From: Ulota crispa
Lineage: Eukaryota; Streptophyta; Bryopsida; Orthotrichales; Orthotrichaceae
Assembly (NCBI GenBank): GCA_963920765.1
Contig: OY987246.1
Location: 25,243,167-25,307,166 of the forward strand
Direction of reading: 5' to 3'
DNA: 64,000 nucleotides
The translations under genes and the position numbers were made by a program. Within the stretch, counting starts at the first letter, position 1. Every line of letters begins with the position of its first letter. Under the pieces are notes generated by a model. That model ran no database searches. It saw only the letters and a list, made by a program, of their open reading frames with translations, and had not been told where the DNA came from. Of the stretch, positions 47,910-60,726 are shown in pieces.

Positions 47910-48306
47910 AGGTAGGCGCACCCATAAGCTTGGAAATAAGGGTTTTGGAGTAGGTAAAACAATTGACTAACTTTGAAAAAAATACCGTAAGTTAGGAAAT
48001 GGAAACCAAAAATATTAGCATCAATTTCAAGGTTCCAACTGCAAACATTTGTTCACAAAGATTTTTCAAAGTCCAAAATCACTGAAATTGTAAGAACCAT
48101 GTGTAAGAGATGCTAATCACAAGGCTTGTTGATTCTTAAATAGTGAGATGGGTACTCAAAACCTCATGCTAGTCACCCACAACCATCACTTCATCACCCA
48201 TAACCATCACTCAATCACCCACAACCATTTGATTTTTTTTATTGATTAGCCCTGTCATTATCAGGTGACGGGCATGGGGACGCAACGCTTATGGATGCTG
48301 CTACCT
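47910..48306. mobile_element. TA-flanked miniature element, copy 2 (397 bp)
   Basis: TA on each side (47908-47909, 48307-48308). Same length as the 7907-8303 copy and nearly identical along its whole length, differing by scattered substitutions. The left end AGGTAGGCGCACCCATAAGC is the same in both. It lies just beyond the right end of a TTAA element, as does copy 1. Confidence 0.8.
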
Positions 48307-48309
48307 TAT

Positions 48310-49544
48310 GTATAGTTCACATTGCAATTAACACTGGTTTGTTTTTTAGCTTTATTTTCTGTTGATGAAATCGCATTTTCCGTAAGTCATTAAATTTTCA
48401 AGTATTTTTGTAAAATGTCGTTGCTATCTTAATTCTGAAAGACAAAGTGATGAAAATTCATCTCTGATACAAAAATAGCTATAAAGTTTTGAAAACTATG
48501 CCATTTGCGTATATTATAGTATAGAACATTGTGACGGAAACCAAATTTTTGTATGATATTTTAATTCAAAAATTGGTGGCCCTTGGTTATAGGCCCAACT
48601 GCAACGTAATATTTAAATTTTGGAAATTTCCAACTTCTCAAATTGAAATAGAAATTAAACTTAGTAACTTTCATATCATTAGTTGAGCACCAAGTCAAAT
48701 ATATAATTCATATATCCAAAGTTCAAATTCAAAGCAAAGAGATTGAAGTTGGTAAGTGCATTAAAAAGGCATGTTTTGTAATTTGCGGATTTTATATCTT
48801 CTAGTGTCAAAATAATGTAGTGTTTCAACGAGGGGCTTTCCACTACCAAAAAATGCACACACTTAAAGGAATAATAACAATAAAAAATTTACATGAAAGT
48901 TATCTAATTTCAATAATAATAATAATAATAAACCTTGTTTGATCATCTGTACACCACGTTAAGGCCGTGGCAGTCTTCAACCCATTAAGATCAGTGGTTG
49001 ATTTTGGGGCTGGACAAGGCCTTTTCTAGTGTTTTCAAAAAATTCATACTAACAAAGAATACAAATGCGTATAGAAGATCCAACCGTACGGATGGCAATG
49101 TCATGCATGGTTTTTGGGTATGCATCATTTTTTAATGTTTGATTTCGTTTGCAAGTAGGTTTAAATGTGCATGTGTGCATTTTTGTACAAATATGACGAT
49201 CTCTACGGTGGTGTGTTGTATTTCTTTATGGATTATTCTTTCTTGTTGCTTAATGGACCCCATGGCAATTCTTTAGGGTGATGATGGGTTTAGGGAAAAC
49301 CTAAATTCTTGGGAACGAGTACAAGTACTTGATCTTTATCAATTATGACCATCTTTCTACTTTCATTCCTGTACTTTGACAGCCTGTACTTCTTGATTTT
49401 TTCCAGTGCTCTAACCATGTGGCAGCTCAGCTAAACTTAATTTTTGTTCCAAGCTATGGAGTTCCTAATTGCCTACACCCATCTTCTTTGTTGCATCCTC
49501 AAATTCCTTGACATGCTCTCTTGACCAACTAAAAATAGTCAAAA
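48310..49544. other. AT-rich spacer
   Basis: Short AAT repeat at about 48905-48932. No gene or bounded element was recognised. Confidence 0.4.
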
Positions 49545-49812
49545 CACTAAAAGAAACTCGTGTTTTTTATAACTGATTTTTTGAACATTCATTTGTTTTT
49601 ATGTTACAATTGATGTTAGTTCTAACATCAGGATATTAGTTCTAACAGGATGTTAGTTCTAACAGTATGTTAGTTCTAACATCAGGATGTTAGTTCTAAC
49701 ATCAGGATGTTAGTTCTAACATCAGGATGTTAGTTCTAACATCAATTGTCACATAAAAAACAAGTGAACGTTCAAAAAAAATTGTTATAAAAAACATGAG
49801 TTTCTTCTAGTG
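49545..49812. mobile_element. CACTA-type miniature element, 268 bp, intact ends
   Basis: Begins CACTAAAAGAAACTCGTG and ends CATGAGTTTCTTCTAGTG, an 18-bp inverted repeat with few mismatches. It is flanked by AAA on both sides (49542-49544, 49813-49815), the 3-bp duplication expected for CACTA elements. Subterminal arms (TTTTTTATAAC, GAACATTCA) also pair. The centre is a tandem array of a 20-bp unit. Confidence 0.85.
49611..49745. repeat. tandem 20-bp units, each palindromic
   Basis: Six to seven copies of GGATGTTAGTTCTAACATCA, some shortened. Within each unit GATGTTAG and CTAACATC are inverted copies, so every unit is a small hairpin. Repeated subterminal motifs are where CACTA transposases are known to bind, which could be the role here. 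Confidence 0.9.
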
Positions 49813-49815
49813 AAA

Positions 49816-51520
49816 TCAACCAAAAACTAGTTAGCCAAACCTTAATGGGTTAAAGGCTAGAGCCATTACGTGAATGTGAGTAATGATAAACAAATCAATG
49901 TTTACAGAAGAAACCAACTTAGGGTTTCATTCACAAGGTCCAAAATTGTGCTCTTTGAAGCATAGTACATCTTTGTGATTTCTCTCTATAAATTTTATAC
50001 AAAAATAATGACATAATTAGTAGAATTGTGTATTTCCTTCAAGAAATCTCAAGCAAATCCTTTGTCCTAGAAAAACTAGGACAATTTCATGTATAAACTG
50101 CCTAAAAAATACATGGGCTTTCAACCTTCATGCATTTTTATATTCAATCCCTTCAATGATAAGGTTAGCATTGTTGAATAGTCATTATATACCCATATTG
50201 TAAATGTTGAAAAATATCTAGTACGTTACTCGTGCCAATTAATTGAGGCAAAACTGTTTCAAATGACTATTGTGATGCAATACATATCATCAAAGTTAAA
50301 GAGATTTAATTAGATATGTAATTTGAAGTAGATGTATTACATTTTGTGATAATTGATATAAATATTTTATTTTGAAGTATTCTTAACAAAACCTCTAAAC
50401 CCTTTATTTAAGGGAATGTGATATATAATTGCATAAATCATATGGTGAAAAGATAAAATTACTAAAAGAAATCTACATGACATAGATAGTATTCAATATC
50501 CCCTCAATAAATTTCTCACCTTCATCTGTTTTTGTGGTGCTTCAAAATTTCAATTTGTCTATATTTTACAAGCTCCAATCACTAAAAATAAATAAATCAT
50601 TAGAGATTTTAAGTACCGAAGGATCCTTTCTAATCCTCGAAATGATTCAATTACAAATTTCAACCTTGGATGTAATGGCAATTATTGAAAAGAAATCCGT
50701 TCCAGTCCCATCATATTATCTCATTTAATGTATGATCTAATGACACAAATGTGATAAAAATATCCGAGTATGGATAAAAAGAAAGACTAGAATTACAAGA
50801 AATCATATAGAATAATTAACATGTACTTTTATGCAGATGCAAATTTTATACTAATTAAAACTTATGATTCCTAGTGCAATATCAATTTGAAAATCTATAA
50901 AACATATATCATGTTTTTTCTTTTGTTTGATTTTAAACATGCGTGCTGCACAAAATCAAGATTATATGTATAAGTATTGATACATTGATCTCAAGGCGAA
51001 AGGGCAATGTATCTTTTTACATGTTCAAAGAGCAATGAGTTTTGCTTTGTTAAAGGCTTAAATCCCAATGATTTTCTTGCATGTCACCAAGTGGTATGCT
51101 TCATTAGTTTATGAAAGCTAAATGTGTATAATCTTTAAGTAAGCTTACAACCAAAAAATTATGGTGACTAATATTGAACGAGTGTAGCATGTATAATGTT
51201 GCATGTTGTGGCTTGTATTTCAATAAGAAATGAAGTTGAGTTGGAGTTTCTTGCAAGCTCTTTAAGCCCTGAGCATCCCATAGGCTAGATTCTAGGCTCC
51301 CAAGATCAAACTTTGCAAGAAATGGAGTTCAAATCATGGGTGTACTGTTCTACTCTCATGCCACATAGTGGGCGATGGGGGTTTCATCACTTGTACAAGC
51401 ATGGATTATGCAAGTCAAGTATGACAATAGTATGCTAGAACTTCATTTCATGCGGTTTAGGGTTTAGGTGTGAAGATAGAGACCAGCATCTATGGCCGGT
51501 TTCATATCGTTAGGATTGTA
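49816..51520. other. AT-rich spacer
   Basis: Strongly AT-rich. The plus frame at 50534-50728 has no recognisable domain. No element ends were identified. Confidence 0.4.
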
Positions 51521-51650
51521 CAACCCTAAAACCATGGTCAAATTTACAAAAAGTTGACAAAGATTGTGACCTAATCTATGGTATATTGTATGTTAGGTCA
51601 CAATCGTTGTCAACTTTTTGTAGATTCAACCATGGTTTTCTTGTAGCGTG
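51521..51650. mobile_element. small palindromic element with a CACTA-like end
   Basis: The arms pair through ACCATGG, AAAAGTTGACAA and ATTGTGACCTAA, with the complements on the right, around a loop near 51580. The right end TTTTCTTGTAGCGTG resembles the TTTCTTGTAGTG terminus; the left end is degraded. About 130 bp, non-coding. Confidence 0.5.
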
Positions 51651-52472
51651 TTTTGGCATGCATGGCTTAGATTGGAGAAGGGTTTTGTAGCTATATTGTT
51701 GGGAGCCGTACCCTTGTGGAGGTCAAAGCCCTACCCGTACCCCGTCTATCGTCCACTATGCCGTGTGAGCCTTGCAACTTACGGCCTCTAAAAAAGCACC
51801 TTGTGGATGTCAAAATATTACCAAATTTGGAAGCGAGCAAGATACTTGTAAATTGCACCCCTTGCCTAAATTTCATCAAAAGAAGCCTCCCCTAAGACAT
51901 GAATTTTGGCAACCGTAGCCACCCACTCCCCCAAAATTGGCCAGTTGCCACATAGTCAACTATAGTTTAACTATTATAATCTCTGAAATGGTGCAGTCAA
52001 ATGTTTTGCAAATTTCTAGCCGGGTGCATCAAGCAGCCTTTTTGCTATTTTAGCAATGAATCCTCTCCAATTTAAGTTCCTAGCTTGAGGCATACAATGT
52101 TTTCTAGCATGGTCCCCTTGGCCTCATTTTCTTGATTTCAGTGTGGGCGCTCAGGGGTTAAAGTATAGAGACATCCATAATAAGAAGTTTACAATAGAAT
52201 GGAAACAAGAACCTTGGAAGGACAAGTGGAATGGATAAATAAAAAGGGGTCTACTCATAACACTAATAGAAAAATGATAAATACTCACTTTGAATATGAT
52301 TGTGTTCAATCTTTACACATACACAAGTGATTGCCAAACAATCCAACCCATCTTTTGGTTTCCTTGTCATTATGAACCAGTTGCAAGGAACAACATCGTT
52401 TAGAAGTACATGTTTGATATTTTATTTGTTAGGTGGATATTCACCTGCTACCAGAAATGCATGCATGGCCGA
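51651..52472. other. spacer, no gene seen
   Basis: One isolated right-type end (CTCAGGGG-TTAA) lies near 52151. The minus frame at 51691-51879 has no domain. Confidence 0.35.
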
Positions 52473-52476
52473 TTAA

Positions 52477-53398
52477 CCCCTAAAGGACTGAGCCTTTTTT
52501 TTCAGTGAAAATCACTCAAAATTGCCACTTTTGGGGTTAGTAAGAAGGTAATTTTTTTTGAAAATTTGAGAAATCCAACCGTAAGATCTTGTCCTATACT
52601 AGATTAGATACTTGTGGAAATAAAATCAGGTCATTCCGGATGGACATGAGTGAGATATTTACATCTAAAGTGAAAAGAAAAGTTTTTTTTTGCCGCAAAA
52701 TTTCAGAAGCCTTTGACCATTCTTACATGAAAATAATTGCTCTATGCAACTTCGCGCTTTATTTTTCCCATGTAGGAGATCAAGTTAGCTATGTGTGGAA
52801 GAATTTTCAAATGAATTGGAACTGCACAACACATAAGAAAAATCAGTAAGTAAAAAGAAGTAGAGAATGAGTCAAATCACTAAATTGTTAAGAATTTAAT
52901 TATCAAAATGAAAAATGCAAATCCTAGCGGTCATAATGTTGTGATAAACAATCTACATCCTTTGGTTTTGTTTTTTTTCCAAAATAATAAAAATTGAGTA
53001 AAATGAAGGACTTCAAAGTTTATTTTAGAGTAGAGATTCCATAACTGCCCACAAACAAAAACTCCTCATAACTTTCATGTCATTGATTGAAATTGAATGA
53101 TTCAAAGCTTCTCACATATAAAAAAATCTAAAGAACCAAATCCAAATTTTAATTTTAGTTTTTTTAAATTTAAAGAAGTTTTTGGGCTGTCCAAGGGGGC
53201 AATCCTCCCTTGCTTTTCAGATTTTCATGCATAACTTTTTCAATAATTGACGGAATGAGGAAAAAATTAAATGCCTGCACAAATCTTTGAATTCCCCACC
53301 TTCCATAAAAGTTTCAAAAAATCACACAAAGTAGTTTATCCAAAGGTACATGCCCAAACTCCCACCTGTCCCTCGAAGGGACAACGGTCCTTTAGGGG
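52477..53398. mobile_element. TTAA-flanked element, 0.9-kb family, 922 bp
   Basis: TTAA on both sides (52473-52476, 53399-53402). Termini CCCCTAAAGGACTGAGCC and ACGGTCCTTTAGGGG. The middle matches 29559-30468 and 54998-56691, and includes TTGTTAAGAATTTAATTATC, an uninterrupted version of the site occupied at 55414. Confidence 0.8.
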
Positions 53399-53402
53399 TT
53401 AA

Positions 53403-54993
53403 CGTGTTACCCTCTACTAACTATGATGGACCAATCACTTGAAGTTTGAGCCAACTTTCATCCATTGTTGCAATGAGTTTGCAAGCTTAGCATAGATGGG
53501 TGATTGCAAGAAACACTTGTACTATTTTTTGTCCCCTTGACCTCCTGCAAGTGCTTTTTGGCTTGTAACTTTTGCACATCAAGTTCTTTTGAGCTAAAAT
53601 TTCAGAGGAAGGTACATGTCATAATTACAGACCTTCCATAAATTTTGCAGTTTTTCCAAAAATTATTTTATTATTTTTGAACAGCCTCCAAATAGGTGTC
53701 TACCTTGGCCACTTTGGGGGTTTCTAGTACTATTTTGGGTCCAAAAAAGCTTTTCTAGGGCTATAAACCAAGAACATTGTTTATGGAGCATGCTTACACG
53801 CATTTGTAGAAGGGTTTTGCAAAATTATAAATTCCATGGCATCTACATTGTCTCAAAGTGGGCATCCTATCTCCCTCATTGGCAAAATACAAAGAAATTC
53901 CTTAGCAAAGCAATTGTACCATGTGAATGTGTTTAATGGGTTCTCAAATGGCCGATTTTTATTTTTATTTTTTGAATTATTTTACAATTTTCTAAAAAGC
54001 AAGAAAGAAATTGGCTTTTTGTTAGTGATTTTGTTTTGAGCATAACTTTTAGAATAAAAATTTTCTAGGTCTGAATTTTCACGAGTATGCTATTTTATGT
54101 GCTTTACAAATTTTCCATATTTTATTTTATTTAAAAAAATTATTCCAAAAGCTCATAGTACTACTTGGTACTACCAATACTAAGGGTGTTTGAGACAAAA
54201 CTGTGAAGTGTTTCTTGCAACTACCTAGATGGTGACTACAACAAGTCTCACTCACTACAATATGATTGCTTGCTTGTGACTATTCTCCATATTTTTTATG
54301 ATTTATTATATCAATTTGCTTCTTTTGTAATGGTTTTTTTTTACAAGAATTTCATAAATAAGGGCACAAAAACAAAAAATATATACAACAAATTGGGGCA
54401 CAATTTTAAATTAATTACAAATAGGGCATAATTTTAAAAACCCTTTACTATTTTCATTTATTTATTTAGGCTTGATTTGGAAAGGCCTCTAAATTTTTTG
54501 GAAATTAGCTAACATGATGTATCTATATCAACCAATGGAGACCAATGTCCAAACCTAAGTTTTACAAGAATCGACAAAAAAAAATTTGAAATTGTGCACC
54601 TGTTAATAATTATTTTGAAACTTTGCCCCTGTCAATGATATTTTTTTGTTTTTGTGCCCCTATTTGTAAATTCACGTTTATTTTAATGACTATATGTACT
54701 ACTATAATAGCATTAATTGATTTTTTAGCCAACCAAATCACATAATGTTTTTGATGCAGAACTTGGTATAGCAACTGTAACAATTTCCTTTTAAGAAATT
54801 ATCTACACTTACACGGTATAACTAAAATAGGGATTATCTTTCTGATTGTGCATTGTAAATTCAAAATTTGCACTTGATTCTACATGTCCGATTCTTGGAT
54901 TCAAAACCAAGATCAAAATCATGAAAATGCCTCAAATCTTGTTTAGATCAAGATTAAGGAGATTCCTTGAGTTATAATAATTGCAAGACAAGT
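53403..54993. other. AT-rich spacer
   Basis: No gene was recognised. Sequence near 54560-54670 (GAAATTGTGCACCTGTTAATA, TTGTGCCCCTATTTGTA) recurs near 57860-58260, where it forms an inverted pair, suggesting an unnamed repeat family. Confidence 0.4.
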
Positions 54994-54997
54994 TTAA

Positions 54998-56691
54998 CCC
55001 CTAATGCACCAAGCACGGTTTTCACCAAAAACTCTTCAAAACTGCCATTTTTAGAGTATCAACCAAATTTGAAAACAAAAACATTTTTATGCATATGTGA
55101 CCGTAGGATCTTGTAAAAGAATAGTTTTAGAAGATGTGGAAAAACATTCAGAGTTTTTCGTCGCATGGATTGGAAGTTAGAATGGTTTGAATATTCAAAA
55201 ACGTCTTGTGAAAAACTGGGCAGCTACTCTTCAGAAGGTGAAATTCTTAAAGAAAAAAAGCCATGTGGGTGGTGCTTTTCTAAATTCCTTACTCCACCTA
55301 AGTAAAGTACATGTCAAAAAGTTTCAAATCAGTTGGAGTTATACAACATATGGAAAAAATTTAGTAAGTAAAAAGAAGTAGAGAATGATTCAAAACACTA
55401 AATTGTTAAGAGTTTAACCCCTAAAGGACCAAAGAGCCCAATATGGCCAAAGGGGGTGCTTGGAGGTGTGAAAGTATATAAAAGAGAGGCATTTTTAGCT
55501 CAAATTTTGGTTTGCCACTCAAGTCCAAATGGAGTTGTTAGTTCAATAAAAAAAATTGATCAGCTTGTTATTCCTTGAAGCGCCTCCTTTGCTCTAGATT
55601 CTACATGGAATATGGAAAATATTCTATTTTTCAACAATTAGGAGAAGAATCTCTTTGGGCAAACAAAGAAAGTGACTTAGAGAGCAGATGTGATGGGTGT
55701 TCTCATGTCTCATATTGTACAAGGGAGAAGTTTGGTAATGTGGCACTTTTTTTTTCTTGATTTGGGCAAGGTTTTTATAAGTCTAAAGTAAAGAGCTAGT
55801 GGAATCTAGCTTCTTTGAGTGACCATATCTTTTGGAGTTTTTATCCATTTGTGGAGTTTTTTTTTTTTTTTTTTCATCAAGTATAGCAAGACACACTCTC
55901 ATAGAATCAACTATTAGGTAAATCTTTTTTTTGAGAAAATATTACAGGAAAGTCCAAAATCCATATTTTGAACTGTTGCCCAAATTGGAAAACATGAGAT
56001 TCTCAACGGTGGGGATTTTGCAAATTTACTTGGATTCAAAATCAAATTTGTTGGAAACATTTGATTTATAGTTGGGTATAGAATGACCAGTTTGGATTAT
56101 GTGATTACTTGTTCAACTTTCCAAAAACTTGAGAAATAAGATGAAGGTTTCATGTTGGAGGTATGCTAAGTTTTCTTAGCAAGACGCTTAGGGGTTAATT
56201 AAGGAAATGAAAAATGCCAATCCCAATGGTCATATTGTTGTCATAAACAATCTGCATCTTTTGGTTTTGTTCTTTTTCCAAAATGTTGAAAATTGAGTAA
56301 AATAAAAGACTTCAAAGTTTATTTTGGAGTAGAGAATCCATAACTACCTGCAAACAAAAAATCCTCATAACTTTCATCTCATTGATCCAAACAGAATGGT
56401 TCAAAGCTTCCTACATTCACGTATCTCCTAAACCCATTTAAAGATTTTGGGTTTGAAAAAATTAATTTTTAAAATCTGCCTAGGCTGTCCGCCGAACGTA
56501 AAAAAACAACATATTAGGCCATAACGTTTTATTCACAACCCCAAATGTCATGAAATTTAGTGCATATGAAAGATAACCCTTGTCACCACATTTTATTAAA
56601 ATTTTGGCCTAAAATATGAAAAGCTCCAATCATAGGTACCTGCCCAAAATTGCTATGTTTCTAAAAAAAAAGGGGTCTAGTCCTTTAGGGG
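54998..56691. mobile_element. TTAA-type element, 0.9-kb family, carrying a nested element
   Basis: The left flank is TTAA (54994-54997) with end CCCCTAATGCACCAAGCAC; the right end CTAGTCCTTTAGGGG is followed by TTAG (56692-56695). Removing the nested 777-bp element and one TTAA leaves 913 bp, very close to the 910 bp of 29559-30468, and the sequences agree throughout. Confidence 0.8.
55418..56194. mobile_element. nested TTAA-flanked element, 777 bp
   Basis: TTAA on both sides (55414-55417, 56195-56198). Left end CCCCTAAAGGACCAAAGAG; the right end GACGCTTAGGGG is shorter and less matched. Two related host copies show the site without the insert: TTGTTAAGAATTTAATTATC (about 52887-52906) and TTGTTAAGAATATAATTATG (about 29966-29985). 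The interior differs from the other families here. Plus-strand frames inside have no recognised domain. Confidence 0.75.
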
Positions 56692-56695
56692 TTAG

Positions 56696-57342
56696 CCCCT
56701 CACTGCTTAGGGGGACCAAAATTGTCCCTTGCTTGTTTGTAATTTGGGGTCTATAAATTTCCTTTAGTATTAATAACAAATGATTTTATTTATTTATAGT
56801 TCTTGTTGAGGTCTTGTTTTAGTATCAAAAGTCTGATTTTGAAAATGATCAAATATGATTTGTCTACTCAAGATTTTGTGAAAGGGTGTCCATTGCAAAT
56901 CTTCACTTTCTACTGTTGAGGGCTCTTGAATCTGAGCCTCAAGTACACTAGAACTTGGAGAAAATATTACATTAGAAATTGAATTAAGAAAATTGTACAA
57001 TAGATTTTGAGAAGCTATAAATTGATTGGGGTTATGCATATTAAACTTTACATACTCATATTTTTCAGGTACCCTCAATTTTAGATTTGAGATGTGAAAA
57101 GAGGATTGAAAGACTTCAAATCAATTTCACAATTTTAACATCCTCATGATCAAATCTTTTAATCTTTTAATCCATAAGTGATGTTGTTGTGTTTTCTTTT
57201 CCCATGTAATCTCTAACATGTCTAGCTTGAATTTATATGGTTACATTTTTAAAAAACTGACAAAATATATCAAAATATTGACATTTTGTTCACTTCAGAG
57301 CAGATTCTAAGATGCTCAAGATCTACCTTGGGCGGTGAGGGG
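56696..57342. mobile_element. TTAA-type element, 0.65-kb family, 647 bp
   Basis: The left flank TTAG is shared with the preceding element; the right flank TTAA (57343-57346) is shared with the next. Ends CCCCTCACTGCTTAGGG and TTGGGCGGTGAGGGG. The interior follows 47247-47886 and, more distantly, 24439-25083 and 34006-34651. Confidence 0.75.
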
Positions 57343-57346
57343 TTAA

Positions 57347-57715
57347 CCCTTAAACGCCGAGGAGGACAAAAAACACCCTTCAACTCTAAAAATGATCTGT
57401 GTGACAAAAAAAAGCCATTTTTCATTTGTTTTTTTTGCAAAAGTGATCATAAACACATGATCCATCTTGGAAGGAAAGAATTTACCTCATTAGATGCACT
57501 CATATTTTTAGATAACTCAAGTTGTGAGAAGATTCAACGACACGGTGTTAGGTCTCAAGCTACCCTTCTTGCAATTTTCAAGAAAGCACCATGCATTGTT
57601 GACTTTTGCAGCTTTTAGTAACAATATTACTGTTGAATATAGTTAGATTCATTGTAGAAAACACTATACAAGCCACAAGAAGGTAGGCCATGATTATCCG
57701 CTTGGTGCTTAAGGG
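57347..57715. mobile_element. TTAA-flanked element, 0.35-kb family, 369 bp
   Basis: TTAA on both sides (57343-57346, 57716-57719). Left end CCCTTAAACGCCGAGG; right end, read inward, CCCTTAAGCACCAAGC. Related to 41787-42128. The plus frame 57286-57618 crosses the boundary from the neighbouring element and is not a gene. Confidence 0.75.
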
Positions 57716-57719
57716 TTAA

Positions 57720-59655
57720 AGGAGGAGTTGTAATTTAAAATCTTCAAATCAAGCTTGTTTTGGTAACTAAGAGCAAAAACAATGATAGAGTTCAATTAGT
57801 ATTGATGAGAGTGAAGGACAACGTCCGTTGCCTCTCTATGTAAACTACTAGTTGATTAAATTAAGGGGAAATTACAAATAGGGGCGCAGTTTCAAAATAA
57901 TTACAAATAGGGGCACGATTTCAAAAAAAGTTGTAATTTTTTGTAATTTTTTTGGTTTGGACATTGGTTGACCTAGACACATCACATTAAAAGTTATCAA
58001 ACTTCCAAAAAAATCAAAAATCTTCAAAAATTACCATTTCTTATACTAAATTTTCTTTATTTAGGCTTGCTTTGGAGAGATTTTTTATTTTTTTGGAAGT
58101 TAGATAACATTTAATGTGATGTGTCTAAGTCAACCAATGTCCAAACCAAAAAATTGCAAAAAACTACAACTTCTTTTGAAATTGTGCCCCTATTTGTAAT
58201 TATTTTGAAACTGTGCCCTTATTTGTAATATTTTACGTTTTCATGCCCTATTTGTAATTTCCCCTTAAATTAATCTTCTCCAAACTCAAAAAGTATCTAT
58301 ACAATGAATTGAGTCTCAAGTTTTTGTGCATGCAAAAATTCATAACAATTTCCAATTTTTGCTCAACATATGCAACAATTGACTTAAAAGGTTTCGCTAC
58401 ACCAATATTGCAAGCACATGTTTGCATGAAATGGTCAATTTATGGGACTGACAACAAGATAGTTAGCAACCACAAAGTTTTACTTTTATTGCATTCTATA
58501 AAGCAAGTTCTTGATTAATATAATAACTATGTACAGAATTGGTAGTCTTGTCTTAATTACAAGTTAAACATACACCAAGTGATTACATGTAATCTTCTAT
58601 TCTAAATCCTATTCTTTTGTCGTGTATATGAGACCACTCTAACCTATATATTTCCAATATTAGTTGAATAATGAACATTCTAATTAGCTAATGCCTAACA
58701 GGATCAATAGCTCTTGAAGTACAATGGCTCATTGTAAAATGTATGGAAAAGATATTACGTACGCGTTAATACATATGGGTATTTCTATACAGTGGTGCTT
58801 GGATAAGGTCAATCCTTTAAGCTTTTTTCCTTATCCAAGCATTCATTATAAACAAATATTTCATTTACATTACTTTTTCTAATTTTGGTGATTACAATTT
58901 TGATGGTGCTTTCCCACCCATGCTTTTGGTACACTAACCAAACGCCTTTCTAATTGATGAGTCAAAATGGGCATTGATGAAAAGAAAACGTTGACCATAT
59001 GCAAGCACTTGACCTTAACCAAGCTCATAATACACGCTTTAGACAAAAGGGGAGTGGGGTTGTGATTTTATCCAATTGTTGTTGTTAACCAAGCACCATT
59101 GTGTACATATTATAAAGTCTCAACCCTCAAGTCTCAAGTGTTAATCTTTCACACAATATTCAAAATTCTACATTAACAACAAGAGTTTAAAATTTTCTAT
59201 TATAAAGCATTGAACACCAAGTGTTCCATATTTGTTCATCATTCAAATTTTGAAATTCAAAAAGGCAAACCTAGAATTCAAAATGGTGGGATGAAGAGGA
59301 AAAGGCATGAGAAAGGAGGGTAAAAAGACACCTAAAATTAAAAGAGACATTGCGCAAAGCTCATGCAAAGCATACTTGTAGACATAAAAAAATTTAAAAA
59401 AAACCAAATAAATAAATTACACAAATCTCTAAATATTTGAGCATGTTACTATGGCCAATACAATACAAGATATTTTCCTTATATTTGGAATGGATTCACA
59501 CCTTTAATACATTTTAGATCAACAAAGGAGTTGGAATGTAGGTCAATGCAATTTTAGTGAGCTATTTGAGATCCCAAACTAATCTCTTTGGTTAGTAGAA
59601 AATGCTAATTATACATCAGCTTATAACTCATACTCTACTTTATGTTGGTTTAGGG
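57720..59655. other. AT-rich spacer with an inverted repeat pair
   Basis: Between about 57865 and 58265 two arms are inverted copies (AAGGGGAAATTACAAATAGGG at the left, AATTTCCCCTTAA at the right, with TTGGTTTGGACATTGGTTGA and its complement), so this is probably a 400-bp foldback element. The rest shows no gene. Confidence 0.45.
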
Positions 59656-59659
59656 TCAT

Positions 59660-60722
59660 CCCTAAAGGACCAAGCCCCTTTTTTTTAGCAATATAGCAAT
59701 TTTGGGCACACTACAAGAAACTGTGTCCTAATTGACATGTCCAAATTGACTAAATGTGTCCAATTTGACAAAAAGACTGTCAAATTGGACAATTTTTGTA
59801 GACTTAGCCATGTTCTTGTCATTTTGGACAGTTTCCCCTATTGCTGCGGAGCTACTAGCGATTGGAGATTTTCATATTTTAGGTTGAAACTTTAATAGAA
59901 TGTGGGAACAAGGTTTATCTTATACATGCACTAAATTTCATGATATTTAGAAGTATGAATAAGAAAATTTGGCCTAATATGTTGTTTTTTTCACCTGGCG
60001 GGCAATCTGGGCAGATTTTAAAAGATTGCTTTTTTTGGAAACAAATACTTGAAAATGGTTTAGGAGATTTATATGAATGTGGAAAGCTTTTAATCATTCC
60101 ATTTTTATCAATGAGTTCAAAGTTGTGAGGAGTTTTGTAAGCGGGCACTTAAGGATTTTCTACTCAAAAATACATTTTGAAGTCCTTCATTTTACTCATA
60201 TTTCATTATTTGGGAAAAAAACAAAACCAAAGGATGTAAATTGTTTATTACAACATTACAACCATTGGGATTGGCATTTTTCTTTTTCATAATTACATTC
60301 TTAACAATTTATTGTCTTGAATCATTCTCTACTTTTATTAACTTACTATTTATTCCCATGTGTTTTACAATCCCAAATGATTCAAAGCTTTTTTGACATG
60401 TCCCCTACTTAGGCCAAATAAGGAATCTAGAGAAGCACCATCCACACAACCCTTTTTACTCAAGAATTTCACCTTCTAAAGGATAGCTGCCTAGTTTTTC
60501 ACAAGATCCAAAAAAACATTTTTGAATATTCAACTCGTTTGATTTTCCAATCCACAAGGTGAAAACTTTTGAAATTTTTTCTACATCTTTTGAAAATATT
60601 CTACTACAAGATCCTATGGTCACATATGCATAAAAATGTTTAAATTTTCAAATTTGATTAATGTTCTAAAAACGGCGATTTTGAAGAGTTTTTGATGAAA
60701 ACACTGCTTGATCCTTTAGGGG
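59660..60722 (-). mobile_element. TTAA-type element, 0.9-kb family, reversed
   Basis: The right end CTTGATCCTTTAGGGG is followed by TTAA (60723-60726); the left end CATCCCTAAAGGACCAAGCC has lost its TTAA. The interior is the reverse of 29559-30468 (for example TTGGGATTGGCATTTTTC and GAATCATTCTCTACTTTT). A CACTA-type element is inserted near its left end. Confidence 0.7.
59709..59843. mobile_element. CACTA-type miniature element, nested
   Basis: Begins CACTACAAGAAACTGTGTCC, the standard CACTA-type terminus, and ends GACAGTTTCCCCTATTG, a degraded version. The interior inverted repeats (CAAATTGGACA-type arms) match the insert at 9701-9840. The flanking 3-bp repeat is not clean. Confidence 0.65.
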
Positions 60723-60726
60723 TTAA

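Noticed and set aside
57286-57618. 110-residue plus frame
   Set aside because: It crosses the junction between two TTAA elements, so it cannot be an old gene.
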